Below the pieces are notes generated by a model. It was not told the origin of the DNA. It did not search any database and saw only the letters and a list, made by a program, of their open reading frames with translations. This document shows positions 25,032 to 34,392 of a DNA stretch of 64,000 nt, in pieces. Every line of letters begins with the position of its first letter. Within the stretch, counting starts at the first letter, position 1. Source of the DNA: Anaerolineae bacterium (GTDB lineage: Bacteria; Chloroflexota; Anaerolineae; Aggregatilineales; Phototrophicaceae); assembly GCA_023382675.1 (NCBI GenBank), contig JAHDWN010000004.1, positions 138,337 to 202,336 on the forward strand, given 5' to 3'. Made by a program: the position numbers and the translations under genes.

Positions 25032-26291
25032 CTATCCGCCTGAGTCTGCCAATCGCGTTTGGACAGCGCCGATGATGTCTTCAGCTTCTGCCAGGATGCG
25101 GGTACGTCTCTCGCCGTCGATCTGCTTGCCGATCATGTAACGTTCCAGCAGTTCAAGGTCGGTCAGACCTTCTGGATTTTCCCCCAGACGCGCGCGTGCA
25201 GGCTGATCGACCTCTTTGCGGATGGCGGCGACCGCGCTCACCCGTGCGCGCCGGAGGGCGTCGCGCACGATGGCTTCGTTGAAGCGCGCCTCAATTTCTG
25301 GTGTCATTTTCAGAATCAGCCGTACAATCGTTTCTTCCAGTGCGTATTCCTCGATCAGATCGACGGTTTCGGCGGTCGGATCACTGCTCTCGCGCAGGTT
25401 GGCTTCCAGGGTGACGAAAGGCCGGCTGTGGACGGGCACGAATCGCCATTGGGTTGCACCGCGCGCCAGTTCGACCCAACAAAAGCCTTTGGGATCGCCC
25501 TCTTCACCAAAATCGATCCGTTCGAGACTGCCGCTGTAGACCACCGGGGGGACGCCAGCACGCCCATGTGTGAGATTTTGATGCTTGTGAATGTGACCGA
25601 GCGCCACGTAATCCCAGCGTGGATCAGCCACGGCGGATGGTAGTACCTGAACGTCTCGCCCCAGCATGATGCCGCGTTCACTGCCGAAAATCGCGCCGCT
25701 GATGGTGAAGTGCCCGGTGAGCAGACGCGGCAGATCGTGCGCATCTGCTTCTTCGGCCAGCGTTTCCAGAATCTGCGACAGTTCACTTTGCAGTTTGGCA
25801 TCAATGTCGGCAATCGTCAGGCCGCGTGTGCGTTCATCATCGATAATGCGTGAGCGTATCGGGTACGGCGCTGTTCCGACGACGAGATCGCCACGTTTTG
25901 TTTGAATGACCCGTGTCTCATACGCATCGGCAACCCAGACATTGGGCACAGCGAGAGTATCGTAGATCTCGATGGACGACGCCTTGAGTTGATTGGGTGG
26001 CATATCGTGATTGCCGACCAGCAGGATCAGGGGAGCCAATTGCGAAAGATCGCGGACGCGATGGGCAAACTCACGCTGGTAGGTCGGGTTCGGCGCGCGG
26101 GTCTTGAAGGCGTCGCCGGCGAACATGATCAGGTCGGCATCGTGCTCAGCCGCGTAGGCAGCAATCTCGTCGAGTCGGTGCAGAAAATCACGCACGCGGC
26201 TGCTGTAGCCCGTTTCCGGGTCGAACCTGCCGTAGTTTTCCATGCCGACGTGAATATCAGCAAAATGCAACACCCGAATTGGATCGGTCAT
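25032..26291 (-). CDS. SbcD/Mre11-like DNA repair exonuclease
   Basis: Metallophosphoesterase of 419 residues of the SbcD/Mre11 family, which trims DNA ends together with SbcC/Rad50. The N-terminal catalytic domain shows HFADIHVGMENYGRFDPETG, FAGDAFKTRAPNP, LLVGNHDMPPN, LTGHFTISGA and ALGHIHKHQNL. The capping region follows at 300-420, with a helix-rich end. The start is probably ATG at 26291 (MTDPIRVLHFADIH); an ATG five codons upstream (26306) is equally open and no strong ribosome site decides. SbcC is not adjacent; the convergent neighbour is the Pcm-like gene. Family secure, partner unknown. Confidence 0.85.
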   Translation of the reverse strand: MTDPIRVLHFADIHVGMENYGRFDPETGYSSRVRDFLHRLDEIAAYAAEHDADLIMFAGDAFKTRAPNPTYQREFAHRVRDLSQLAPLILLVGNHDMPPNQLKASSIEIYDTLAVPNVWVADAYETRVIQTKRGDLVVGTAPYPIRSRIIDDERTRGLTIADIDAKLQSELSQILETLAEEADAHDLPRLLTGHFTISGAIFGSERGIMLGRDVQVLPSAVADPRWDYVALGHIHKHQNLTHGRAGVPPVVYSGSLERIDFGEEGDPKGFCWVELARGATQWRFVPVHSRPFVTLEANLRESSDPTAETVDLIEEYALEETIVRLILKMTPEIEARFNEAIVRDALRRARVSAVAAIRKEVDQPARARLGENPEGLTDLELLERYMIGKQIDGERRTRILAEAEDIIGAVQTRLADSGG

Positions 26292-26465
26292 GCCACCATC
26301 ACCCATTTTCTACGCAGGGGTACATCATACCACGATGCGTGATGCTAAGTTGTGAAATCTGACGGCGGAACGCCAGCAAAGGCATTGTATAATTCAGTTT
26401 GTCACGATTTTGCATGGCAACCCGTTCAGCCCGAACATCCGATGGCAAATGTGAAGCGAGTGTAG

Positions 26466-29400
26466 ATGCCTCAGCGCCTATTTGAAACACTTATTTACTG
26501 GGTATTACTCCTGGCGACCGGCGCGGCGTTGCTTTTCAACGTGCCGGACACGGCGGTTATCCCCCAATATTCGGGGCCACTGATACTGTACGTCCTGTTG
26601 ACCGCATTCGCCCTTGTCTTTGGTGCCGCGCTGGTGCAGGGTGAGTTAAGTGCCGCTCATGCCATTGGTGTCCTGGCTGGTCTGTCTCTGTCTGTAGAGG
26701 TGCAGGGAGCCATCACCTGGGCCGTCGCTCTCGGCGGCTTGATTGGCGGGGTTCTCGTCGTTTTTATTGGCGATCGGCGTTTGCCCTGGCAGCGTCCCCA
26801 AGAACGCTCTATGCGCGCGATGCTGCTGATCGTCGCCCGCGTTACGCTCAGTTTCTTCCTGACAACCCAATTCTACAAGACTTTGGGTGGCGCTTTGCCT
26901 ATCCAACTCAACAGCATGGAACACGTGCTCTGGGTTGTCGGTTTCTGCGTCGTCTACACCGCCATCTATCTGATACTGTTTCTGCTGGAGATGTATGGCC
27001 GTGGCTACGGCATGAGACACGTTCTTCGCACCAACTTGCTGGAGGTGTTAACTGTCTTGGGGCTGCCGCTGCCATTGTCAGTATTGGGCGCGCATATCTA
27101 CAACAACCTCTCGGTGCTGGCATTTGCCATCTGTATGTTAGGTCTGAGCCTGGCGATCATCGCGCCCTACGTCATTAGCCGGGCGCAGTTACTGCTGCGC
27201 AAACAGGTTGAGGAATTACGCTCGCTTTCGGTCATGAGCCAGGCGATTCGCGCGAATTATCAGTATGCCTCATTGATGAATATGGTGTACGTGCAGGTCT
27301 CTAACCTGCTGGATGTCGATAACTTCATGGTCGCGCTTTATGATCCGGATAAGCAGCAGCTTGAATATCCGTTGGTGATCCGCGACGGCAAGGAAGTTCA
27401 ACAGCCTGCGGCTCCCCTCCCGGTCAATTCCCCGATTAAACGCGTTCTCGAAACGCACTTGCCTTTACTGCTATCACGAGATGCAGGGAAAGAGGGGTGG
27501 GTTCGCGGCTTGTCTGTGCCTGAAGGCGATTATTCCTGGTTGGGCGTGCCTCTCCAGGCCGGAGGCAGTCTTTTCGGCGCGATGGTGGTCACTTCACCGG
27601 GAAAGCGGCGGGTATTCACGTCAGACGATTTGCGCTTACTGAATATCGTCGCGGCCAGCACCGGTGTGGCGCTTGAAAACAGCTTCCTTTATGAGCAGCA
27701 AAAGAAACGCGCTCACAAACTGACCCAACTCAACGCAATGTTGGCCCAATTGACCGAGAGCCTCTCTCCCGATGCTGTGCTCGAAACCATTGTCAATGAG
27801 GCGACGACTCTGGCGAATGCGGATGCGGCTGCGGTCATGCTGGTCACGAATGGTGATGACGCGTTGAATCTGGCGCGCGGTCGGGGCTTGAGTGACACGT
27901 TCAAAGCGCGGCTCCCCAAGCCGCTCATTTTCGAACAGGAATCGTCGTTAACTCAATCGACACTGCTGGTTGTATCTGACGTGCGCGATGACGTGCGCGC
28001 CGCTGCCATACGGGAGTCTGTGCTGGCAGAAGGGCTGCTGGCCTGGATCGAACTGCCTTTCTTAGTCGGCGGCAGCCGGATGGGCGCGTTGACGCTGTAT
28101 TATCGGCAGTCTCAGAAATTCATCGATGAAGATGTCGAAGTGCTGCGCGCTTTTGCGACGCAAGCTTCACAGGCCATTCAGAACGCTTACACATTCCGTC
28201 GCGCGGATGAAGCGTTGTCCCGGCGCGTGGGCCAGATGTTGGCCCTGGCGACCATCAGTCACGAACTCACGGCCACGCTCGATTTACGCACTATTTGCGG
28301 CCTGGTGTTGGAATTTGCGCTGAACGCGACCTTCACTCATGTCGGCACCATCATGCTGAAAGATGATTACGGTGAACTCGAAATCATCTCGCAATATGGT
28401 TATCCACTCGAAACCGTTTCGCGCCACGATCTCGTTCAGCAACAGGTCACGGTGTATGCCCTCCGCAGCGGCGAACCCGTCCTTATCTCGGACATTGCCA
28501 ATCGTTCAGACATGACGCCTGCGGTGCATGGGCTGCGCTCGCAGATGGCGGTGCCCATCGTCAGACGGGGCGCAGTGCTGGGTGTGATCACGCTGGAGAG
28601 CGAAGAGGTCAATTTCTTCACCGAAGAAGACACCCAGTTTGTGCAGCAGTTGGCAGATCAGGCGGTCATCGCTATCGACAATACGCAGCTTTTCCAGCGC
28701 ATGAAAGAGGCGCGTGATCGCGTTCAGCTCATCCTGGACAATATGAGCGAACCCCTGCTGCTGATTGATCGCTCAGGTGCGATCGCGCTGGCAAATCCGC
28801 GAGTGGACAAGCTCGGATTCCATCCAGATTTCCTTTTGGGGCAATCGGTAGAGTCGTTGCTGGCGCATGAGGACTTTCGTCTGCACTCACGCCTGGGATT
28901 TGAGTCCCCGAGCGATGTGCGTACTTTGCTGACAGGGTTAGGCAAGCCTATCGCGGGACAAGAATATCAGCCATTTGCCTATGAACTCGATAGCAAAGCG
29001 CAGACTGTCTATTTGCAGCGGAACATCATCCCGGTTGCTAATGAGCAGGGCAATATCATCGCCTTGATGATCGTTCTTTATGACGAAACCGAAGCGCATG
29101 AGCTGGCGCAAGCGCGGGAAGATCTTGTACGCATGATCGTCCATGACTTGCGCAGCCCACTCACGGCTGTAACCACCAGCCTCAAGCTGATGAATGAAGT
29201 CATCCCTGCCGAAAGTGAATTCAAAGAGGTCATCGACTCGGCCAGCACCGCCGGGCGACGGGCTATCCGAAAACTGCTTGATCGAGTCGACTCTTTGTTG
29301 GACGTTGCGCGTCTTGAAAGCGGGCAGATCAATCTGGATACGCGCTCTGCAGAGCTGGCAACCATCGTCGATACAGTGTGCGCCGAGTTAAGCCCACTGG

Positions 29401-29846
29401 CGCACGAGCTGGATGTCAAAATGGAGATCGATATTCCAGATACCCTGCCGATGCTGCAAGTGGATGCCGATAAGACGGAACGTGTCTTTCTCAACCTGCT
29501 CGACAATGCGCTCAAGTTCAGCCCTGAAGACAGTGCCGTCACCATCCGCGCCCATGCGCCGGGAACGGCAGGGGCCACGGATGGCTATGTGCGGGTTGAT
29601 GTCATCGATCTTGGTCCGGGCGTGCCGGAAGAGTACAAGCTCACTTTGTTCAATCGGTTTGTTCAGGTGCGCGGGCGCGAAGGGCGGCGGCGTGGTTCAG
29701 GCCTGGGGCTGACGTTTTGCCGGCTGGTGGTTGAAGCGCACGGCGGACGCATCTGGATTGAAGACAACAGTGCTGGCGGCACTATTTTCAGCTTCACGCT
29801 GCCGGTTGCTGCTGCTGCGCCGCCGGCCAATGGCATTGTCGCCTAG
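26466..29846 (+). CDS. Membrane-anchored histidine kinase with GAF repeats and PAS domain
   Basis: Sensor kinase of 1126 residues. Residues 1-235 form a bundle of about eight membrane helices. After a short coiled coil come three GAF modules (about 260-405, 430-575 and 595-745), a PAS domain (about 750-860) and a kinase core. The phosphorylated His is His893 in MIVHDLRSPLTAV. The ATPase has the N-box NLLDNALKFS near 1010, DLGPGVPEE and GSGLGLTF. No cognate response regulator is adjacent; the next gene at 29934 is a small STAS-like protein. GAF domains often bind cyclic nucleotides, haem or small ligands; none can be assigned. A TATAAT at 26388-26393 is the only promoter element seen upstream. 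Confidence 0.92.
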   Translation: MPQRLFETLIYWVLLLATGAALLFNVPDTAVIPQYSGPLILYVLLTAFALVFGAALVQGELSAAHAIGVLAGLSLSVEVQGAITWAVALGGLIGGVLVVFIGDRRLPWQRPQERSMRAMLLIVARVTLSFFLTTQFYKTLGGALPIQLNSMEHVLWVVGFCVVYTAIYLILFLLEMYGRGYGMRHVLRTNLLEVLTVLGLPLPLSVLGAHIYNNLSVLAFAICMLGLSLAIIAPYVISRAQLLLRKQVEELRSLSVMSQAIRANYQYASLMNMVYVQVSNLLDVDNFMVALYDPDKQQLEYPLVIRDGKEVQQPAAPLPVNSPIKRVLETHLPLLLSRDAGKEGWVRGLSVPEGDYSWLGVPLQAGGSLFGAMVVTSPGKRRVFTSDDLRLLNIVAASTGVALENSFLYEQQKKRAHKLTQLNAMLAQLTESLSPDAVLETIVNEATTLANADAAAVMLVTNGDDALNLARGRGLSDTFKARLPKPLIFEQESSLTQSTLLVVSDVRDDVRAAAIRESVLAEGLLAWIELPFLVGGSRMGALTLYYRQSQKFIDEDVEVLRAFATQASQAIQNAYTFRRADEALSRRVGQMLALATISHELTATLDLRTICGLVLEFALNATFTHVGTIMLKDDYGELEIISQYGYPLETVSRHDLVQQQVTVYALRSGEPVLISDIANRSDMTPAVHGLRSQMAVPIVRRGAVLGVITLESEEVNFFTEEDTQFVQQLADQAVIAIDNTQLFQRMKEARDRVQLILDNMSEPLLLIDRSGAIALANPRVDKLGFHPDFLLGQSVESLLAHEDFRLHSRLGFESPSDVRTLLTGLGKPIAGQEYQPFAYELDSKAQTVYLQRNIIPVANEQGNIIALMIVLYDETEAHELAQAREDLVRMIVHDLRSPLTAVTTSLKLMNEVIPAESEFKEVIDSASTAGRRAIRKLLDRVDSLLDVARLESGQINLDTRSAELATIVDTVCAELSPLAHELDVKMEIDIPDTLPMLQVDADKTERVFLNLLDNALKFSPEDSAVTIRAHAPGTAGATDGYVRVDVIDLGPGVPEEYKLTLFNRFVQVRGREGRRRGSGLGLTFCRLVVEAHGGRIWIEDNSAGGTIFSFTLPVAAAAPPANGIVA

Positions 29847-29933
29847 ATGCTCATTTGACGGAGACCCGTTACTGCATAAGATCAATTTAGGTCACGACAG
29901 GCTGATCACTTCTCATAGAGGGAGTCTGAGATT

Positions 29934-30377
29934 ATGAGCGGGTCTGACATTAAGGTTGATACTGAGCATTACTCCGCCCATTATGATGCGCAACGCTTGC
30001 TGCTGTTTGTACGCTATCAAGGAGCGCTCACGCCAGCAATTTCTATTCAGTTCTACCAGTGGCTCATCGGCGCGATCAAGGACAATCCACATTTACTCAC
30101 GGAAGCGCGCGGCTCAATCTATGATTTTCGTGCTGTGACCGAGCTTGCCAACACCAACATGAGTTCAACCCAGCGGCAAAGCCAGCAGGTCAATCAGCAG
30201 GTCGATTTACAGAATCACCCTGTGGCTTTAATTGCCAAGGATTCGGTGCAGCAGGCGCTGCTGACGGCCACAATGCGCATTTCGCCGCAGCAGGATCGGA
30301 AAAAAGTCGTGCGCAGTGAGGCGGAAGCTCTCGCTTTTATCGACGCCTTCCATGAGCAGCAAGAACATCAACCCTAG
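29934..30377 (+). CDS. Small hypothetical protein, possibly SpoIIAA/STAS-like fold
   Basis: Cytoplasmic protein of 147 residues without signal or membrane segment. The alternation of strands and helices, with a central YDFRAV motif and a pattern RLLLFVRYQGALTPAISIQFYQWLIGA, recalls STAS or SpoIIAA-like domains of the lipid-binding/anti-sigma type. It follows the histidine kinase by 87 bases and may be co-transcribed, as STAS-like proteins often sit beside signalling genes. Fold assignment by eye is weak. A ribosome site (GAGGGAG) lies about 9 bases upstream. A stem-loop at 30413 follows. Confidence 0.6.
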   Translation: MSGSDIKVDTEHYSAHYDAQRLLLFVRYQGALTPAISIQFYQWLIGAIKDNPHLLTEARGSIYDFRAVTELANTNMSSTQRQSQQVNQQVDLQNHPVALIAKDSVQQALLTATMRISPQQDRKKVVRSEAEALAFIDAFHEQQEHQP

Positions 30378-30412
30378 CGATTATCAATCCACATCAAGCC
30401 ATCACTACCATT

Positions 30413-30453
30413 AACAAGACCCGGCTTTTGCGCTATGATTCGCCGGGTTTGTT
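30413..30453 (+). terminator. Stem-loop behind the STAS-like gene
   Basis: AACAAGACCCGGC (30413-30425) pairs with GCCGGGTTTGTT (30442-30453) allowing one bulge, with a 16-base loop. No T-run follows directly (TTTT begins about 8 bases later). Confidence 0.45.
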
Positions 30454-30480
30454 GCCCTCTTTTGCCGGAGTCTTTGCATC

Positions 30481-31941
30481 ATGCAGAATAATTCCCGACG
30501 GATCAGCCTCATTCTGGGTGGCTTCATGGCGGTTGTTTTGATCGCTGGGTCGATCTTGCCCTTGTTTGGAAATACATCTAGTTCGACGACCCAGACCGTT
30601 GATCCGACCGCCGTTCCTTCAGCGACCTTCCCGCCGCCGGTCACCGATTTCAGCGGCATTAGTTTCGATCAGCTCTATCTCCACCCGTCCGGGTTATACA
30701 CTATCGCTCAACCGACAGGCTGGACGATTCTCAATCCGGTGACACAAAGCGATGTTGCTCAGGTCGGTATGAACAACGGCGAAAATCTCTCCGTAATCGA
30801 TGCCTATATCCAGAAGCCGCTGACGCCGGTCGCCGATGCGCAGGCGATCAGTGATACGCTCACGCGTGATGTGCTGGCGCAAACCTGGACACGTTACAAC
30901 CGTTGGGAAGAAACCAATCGCCGCATTGAAGACAATCGCCTCCTGATCGATTTTTCCATCGTGTTCAATCGCCAGGACTATGTTGCGCGCCAGGTGTCGT
31001 GGGCAGATAACGAGTACATCTATTCGGTGCGGGTCGTGGTGCCTTCTAACGGCATTGACCTGCTGCGCTTCTTGCTGGACACTCTGCCTGCCACACTCAA
31101 GCCCGTCCCAGGCATGGACAGTGCGCCATTTAGCTGGCAGGCATATTACGATCCGTTTGCCAATCATATCCTGCGCCATCCTCAGACTTGGTTATCGCAG
31201 GACGTTGCGCCCGGTCGCACGGCCAGCATCATCGGCGCTCAGGGTGAAACCTTGCGGGTCGAATACAGCGATCTGAGCGGTGCGCTGGATGAGACTGCGG
31301 CCAGCAGCTATGTCACGTCCGTTGTGCCGAACGCGACGATTCTGAGCGTTGCGCCAATTACGAGAGGGGATGCAAGCGGCTTTTCTGTGGCCTATGCGGC
31401 GACCAACGTCGATGGCGAGCCTTTCAGCGGCGATGCGCTGCTGCTCAGTGCGGGCGACGGCAAATTGCACACGGCCAATCTGCGCTTCCCCGGCAGCCAG
31501 ATTGACCTGAACGCGCTGCCCGCTGCGCCGGAAGCCGCGCCTGAGGTGACACCCTCGGAAGCAACCCCAGAGGCAGCAGTGACCGATCCGAATGCGATCT
31601 ATCGTGACTACGCCACCATTATGGAGACGTTTAACGTCATCGCTCCGATCCCGCTGTCTGCGGACAATCTGCCACCGACGCTGACGCCACTGCCGACGCT
31701 GCCGCCGACGGCAACGCCAACCGCGACCAACACACCTGAACCGACAGCGACCAGCACCAGCACGAACACGCCTGAACCAACGGCGACCAGCACTGATACG
31801 CCTGTGCCGACGGCGACGAACACCAACACGCCCGTGCCAACGGCGACAAATACCGCTGTTCCGCCGACGGCAACCAGCACCAACACGTCAGTGCCCCCCA
31901 CCGCCACCGAATTGCCTGCTACGGCGACGCCCAACAGCTAA
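30481..31941 (+). CDS. Membrane-anchored protein with Pro/Thr-rich C-terminal stalk
   Basis: Predicted envelope protein of 486 residues. One uncleaved membrane helix (about 9-30) anchors it; a Thr/Pro linker leads to two extracytoplasmic domains of about 150 residues each (52-205 and 210-345) that start similarly (FDQLYLHPSGLYTIAQPTGW and WQAYYDPFANHILRHPQTWL), suggesting an internal duplication. From residue 395 is a stalk of 'PTATxTxTPxP' type repeats, coded by 31680-31920. No enzyme motif is visible. Such stalks are frequent in surface proteins of Chloroflexota. The start ATG lies 4 bases from a stretch with poor ribosome site. Confidence 0.75.
   Translation: MQNNSRRISLILGGFMAVVLIAGSILPLFGNTSSSTTQTVDPTAVPSATFPPPVTDFSGISFDQLYLHPSGLYTIAQPTGWTILNPVTQSDVAQVGMNNGENLSVIDAYIQKPLTPVADAQAISDTLTRDVLAQTWTRYNRWEETNRRIEDNRLLIDFSIVFNRQDYVARQVSWADNEYIYSVRVVVPSNGIDLLRFLLDTLPATLKPVPGMDSAPFSWQAYYDPFANHILRHPQTWLSQDVAPGRTASIIGAQGETLRVEYSDLSGALDETAASSYVTSVVPNATILSVAPITRGDASGFSVAYAATNVDGEPFSGDALLLSAGDGKLHTANLRFPGSQIDLNALPAAPEAAPEVTPSEATPEAAVTDPNAIYRDYATIMETFNVIAPIPLSADNLPPTLTPLPTLPPTATPTATNTPEPTATSTSTNTPEPTATSTDTPVPTATNTNTPVPTATNTAVPPTATSTNTSVPPTATELPATATPNS
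31680..31920 (+). repeat. Degenerate Pro/Thr-coding tandem repeats
   Basis: In-frame repeats of 24-36 bases encode (T/P)-A-T-x-T-x-T-P-x-P units in the C-terminal stalk of the anchored protein. Such repeats often vary in copy number by slippage. Confidence 0.75.
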
Positions 31942-31958
31942 GCGCTCTCACCCGGAAT

Positions 31959-31990
31959 ATGGAGAAGCTGTAAACATGCAGCTTTTCCAT
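31959..31990 (+). terminator. Stem-loop between the anchored protein and the helicase gene
   Basis: ATGGAGAAGCTG (31959-31970) and CAGCTTTTCCAT (31979-31990) form a 12-bp stem with one G.T-type mismatch. No T-run follows, so termination is uncertain. Confidence 0.45.
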
Positions 31991-32086
31991 AGCCCCGCTA
32001 CCCAACCTCGATACGTCGTCCCACACGACTCGCGCGTCTGTTAGAATGATAGAGACGAACAGCGAGGCGACTCTGGAGTAAGACGC

Positions 32087-34309
32087 ATGACGGTCGATCT
32101 TTTGGAAGGGCTGAATCCACAGCAGCGTGCCGCTGTAAGCGCGGGGGATGGCCCTGTGCTGGTGCTGGCCGGGCCGGGAAGCGGTAAAACGCGGGTGCTG
32201 ACTCACCGTATCGCTTACCTGTGCCAGGAGCAGCGCATCTATCCCGACCAGATCGTCGCTGTCACCTTCACCAACAAAGCCGCCGGCGAAATGCGCGAAC
32301 GCTCAGAACGATTGCTTGGCGGCAAGCTCGATGGCTTGCAGATCGGCACGTTTCATGCTATCTGCGCGCGCATCCTGCGCCGCGAGGCCGATCACACGCC
32401 GTATGGACGCGAATATGCCATCTATGACACCGACGATCAGATCAGCGTCATGAAGCAGGTGCTCGCTGAACTCAACGTCGATGTCAAGAAATTCTCACCC
32501 GGGCGCGTGCTGAATGCCATTTCAGGCGCGAAGAACGAATTGATTGCACCGGAGTATTACGCGCCGGTCGATTATTTCGGCGAGATTGTCCACCGCGCCT
32601 ATCCACTCTACCAGAGCACGCTCGTCAACAACAATGCGATGGATTTCGACGATCTGCTTATGCAGACCGTGGTTCTGCTGCGTGAAAACGACGAGGTCTG
32701 CGCAAAATACCAGCGGCGCTTCCAACACGTACTCGTTGACGAATTCCAGGACACCAACCAGGCACAGTATCAGCTTGTGCGGCTGTTCAGCGCGCCCCAA
32801 GAGAACGTCTTCGTCGTTGGCGATGAAGACCAGGGTATCTACGCCTTTCGCGGCGCGGACTATCGGAATGTCATGCAGTTTCGCCACGATTACCCACAGG
32901 CGCAGGTCATTCTGCTGGAGCAAAACTACCGCTCGACCCAGATCGTGCTCGACGCCGCGCGTGCCGTTATCGATAAGAACCAGCATCGCACGCCGAAAGC
33001 GCTCTTCACCGACCGCCAGGGCGGTGCGCAGATTTCACTCTACGAAGCCTATAACGAAGGCGAAGAGGCGACTTATGTCGCCGAGAAGATTCGCGAGCTT
33101 TTGCGCCGCGAAGGCTACGCCTGGAAAGACTTCGCCGTCATGTATCGCACCAATGCGCAGTCGCGCGCGCTCGAAGATGCGATGGTGGCGACACACATTC
33201 CCTATCGCCTCGTTGGTGGCGTCGGCTTCTACAAGCGCCAGGAGATTCGCGATCTGCTCGCGTACCTGCGGCTGATCCATAACCCGAACGATACTGTCAG
33301 CTTCCGGCGCATCGTCAACGTACCGGGCCGTGGCATCGGTAAGAAGTCCATCGAGACATTTCACGCCTGGGCCGGTCAATTGGGTGAAGGCTACGGCGTC
33401 GCCCTGGGGCAGATCATGCAGGGCATCGCCAGTCCACTGACCGGTAGAGCCGTTCACAGCCTGGTCGATTTCGGACACATGCTATCTGATTGGCGCGAAA
33501 TCGCCACACAGGGCGATCTGGTTCCGCTCTTTGATGCTATCGTCAACAACACGGGCTATATCGCCTATCTGAGCGAGATCAGCGACCGGGACGAGCAGGT
33601 CACGGAGCGCATCGAGAACATCCAGGAACTGCGCAACATCATCTCAGAGAAAAAAGACCTGGCCCTGGGGGACTTTCTTGAGGAAGTGTCGTTGGTTGCC
33701 GAGGTCGATACCCTGGCGGATGAGCAAGATTCCGTCACCTTGCTCACACTGCATTCGGCGAAGGGGTTGGAATATCCGGTCGTGTTCATGACCGGCCTGG
33801 AAGATGGTTTGCTGCCGCATTCTCGTTCGCTCAACGAAGCCGATGCCATGGCCGAAGAGCGCCGCTTGATGTACGTCGGCCTGACACGCGCCAAAGATCG
33901 CATTTATCTGACCTATGTGTTCCGGCGCATGATGTACGGCGAGAGCATTCCCAGTGTGCCATCACGCTTCCTCGGCGACATTCCCGCCGATCTGACCGAG
34001 GGCGTATCGGTCAAAATCAGCGATATGCGTGATCGCAGTGCCTATCAGCGCATGACCACGTGGGATAGCGCCAGCAGTTGGAGTACCAGCGGATCGTCAC
34101 CCAAGATCATCCCGTTTCCCGGCAGCCAGGCGCAGTCACCCACCTCACCTTATCGCGTTGGGCAGCGTGTGCAGCACGCCACCTTCGGCGAAGGCGTCAT
34201 CCAGCATGTCGAACGGGTTGCGGGTGACATCGAGGTCGTTGTCAGCTTCACTAAAGTGGGTGTCAAACGTCTCTCGACTGCCTTCGCCAATCTCAAGCTG
34301 CTGGATTGA
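32087..34309 (+). CDS. pcrA: ATP-dependent DNA helicase PcrA/UvrD
   Basis: Superfamily 1A 3'-5' helicase of 740 residues used in excision repair and replication restart. Motifs in order are the Q motif LNPQQRAAV, Walker A AGPGSGKT, the TNKAAGEMRER motif Ia, LVDEFQDTNQAQY (motif II), GDEDQGIYAFRGAD (III), EQNYRST (IV), TLLTLHSAKGLEYPVVF (V) and LMYVGLTRAKDRI (VI). The C-terminal segment YRVGQRVQHATFGEGVIQHVE is the RNA-polymerase-binding Tudor-like end found in PcrA rather than Rep. It is followed within 90 bases by the LutA-like gene, which has its own possible promoter. Confidence 0.95.
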   Translation: MTVDLLEGLNPQQRAAVSAGDGPVLVLAGPGSGKTRVLTHRIAYLCQEQRIYPDQIVAVTFTNKAAGEMRERSERLLGGKLDGLQIGTFHAICARILRREADHTPYGREYAIYDTDDQISVMKQVLAELNVDVKKFSPGRVLNAISGAKNELIAPEYYAPVDYFGEIVHRAYPLYQSTLVNNNAMDFDDLLMQTVVLLRENDEVCAKYQRRFQHVLVDEFQDTNQAQYQLVRLFSAPQENVFVVGDEDQGIYAFRGADYRNVMQFRHDYPQAQVILLEQNYRSTQIVLDAARAVIDKNQHRTPKALFTDRQGGAQISLYEAYNEGEEATYVAEKIRELLRREGYAWKDFAVMYRTNAQSRALEDAMVATHIPYRLVGGVGFYKRQEIRDLLAYLRLIHNPNDTVSFRRIVNVPGRGIGKKSIETFHAWAGQLGEGYGVALGQIMQGIASPLTGRAVHSLVDFGHMLSDWREIATQGDLVPLFDAIVNNTGYIAYLSEISDRDEQVTERIENIQELRNIISEKKDLALGDFLEEVSLVAEVDTLADEQDSVTLLTLHSAKGLEYPVVFMTGLEDGLLPHSRSLNEADAMAEERRLMYVGLTRAKDRIYLTYVFRRMMYGESIPSVPSRFLGDIPADLTEGVSVKISDMRDRSAYQRMTTWDSASSWSTSGSSPKIIPFPGSQAQSPTSPYRVGQRVQHATFGEGVIQHVERVAGDIEVVVSFTKVGVKRLSTAFANLKLLD

Positions 34310-34392
34310 GTTGCTCCAACCGCAAGCTGATTCCGTTCGCCGCGGTCGGTGTGTGCAGCTATAATCGACTGCACAAGAAAACTGCTCATTTT

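Noticed and set aside
31680..31920. CRISPR-like repeat array
   Set aside because: Repeats are in frame, degenerate and encode a Pro/Thr stalk; no spacers.
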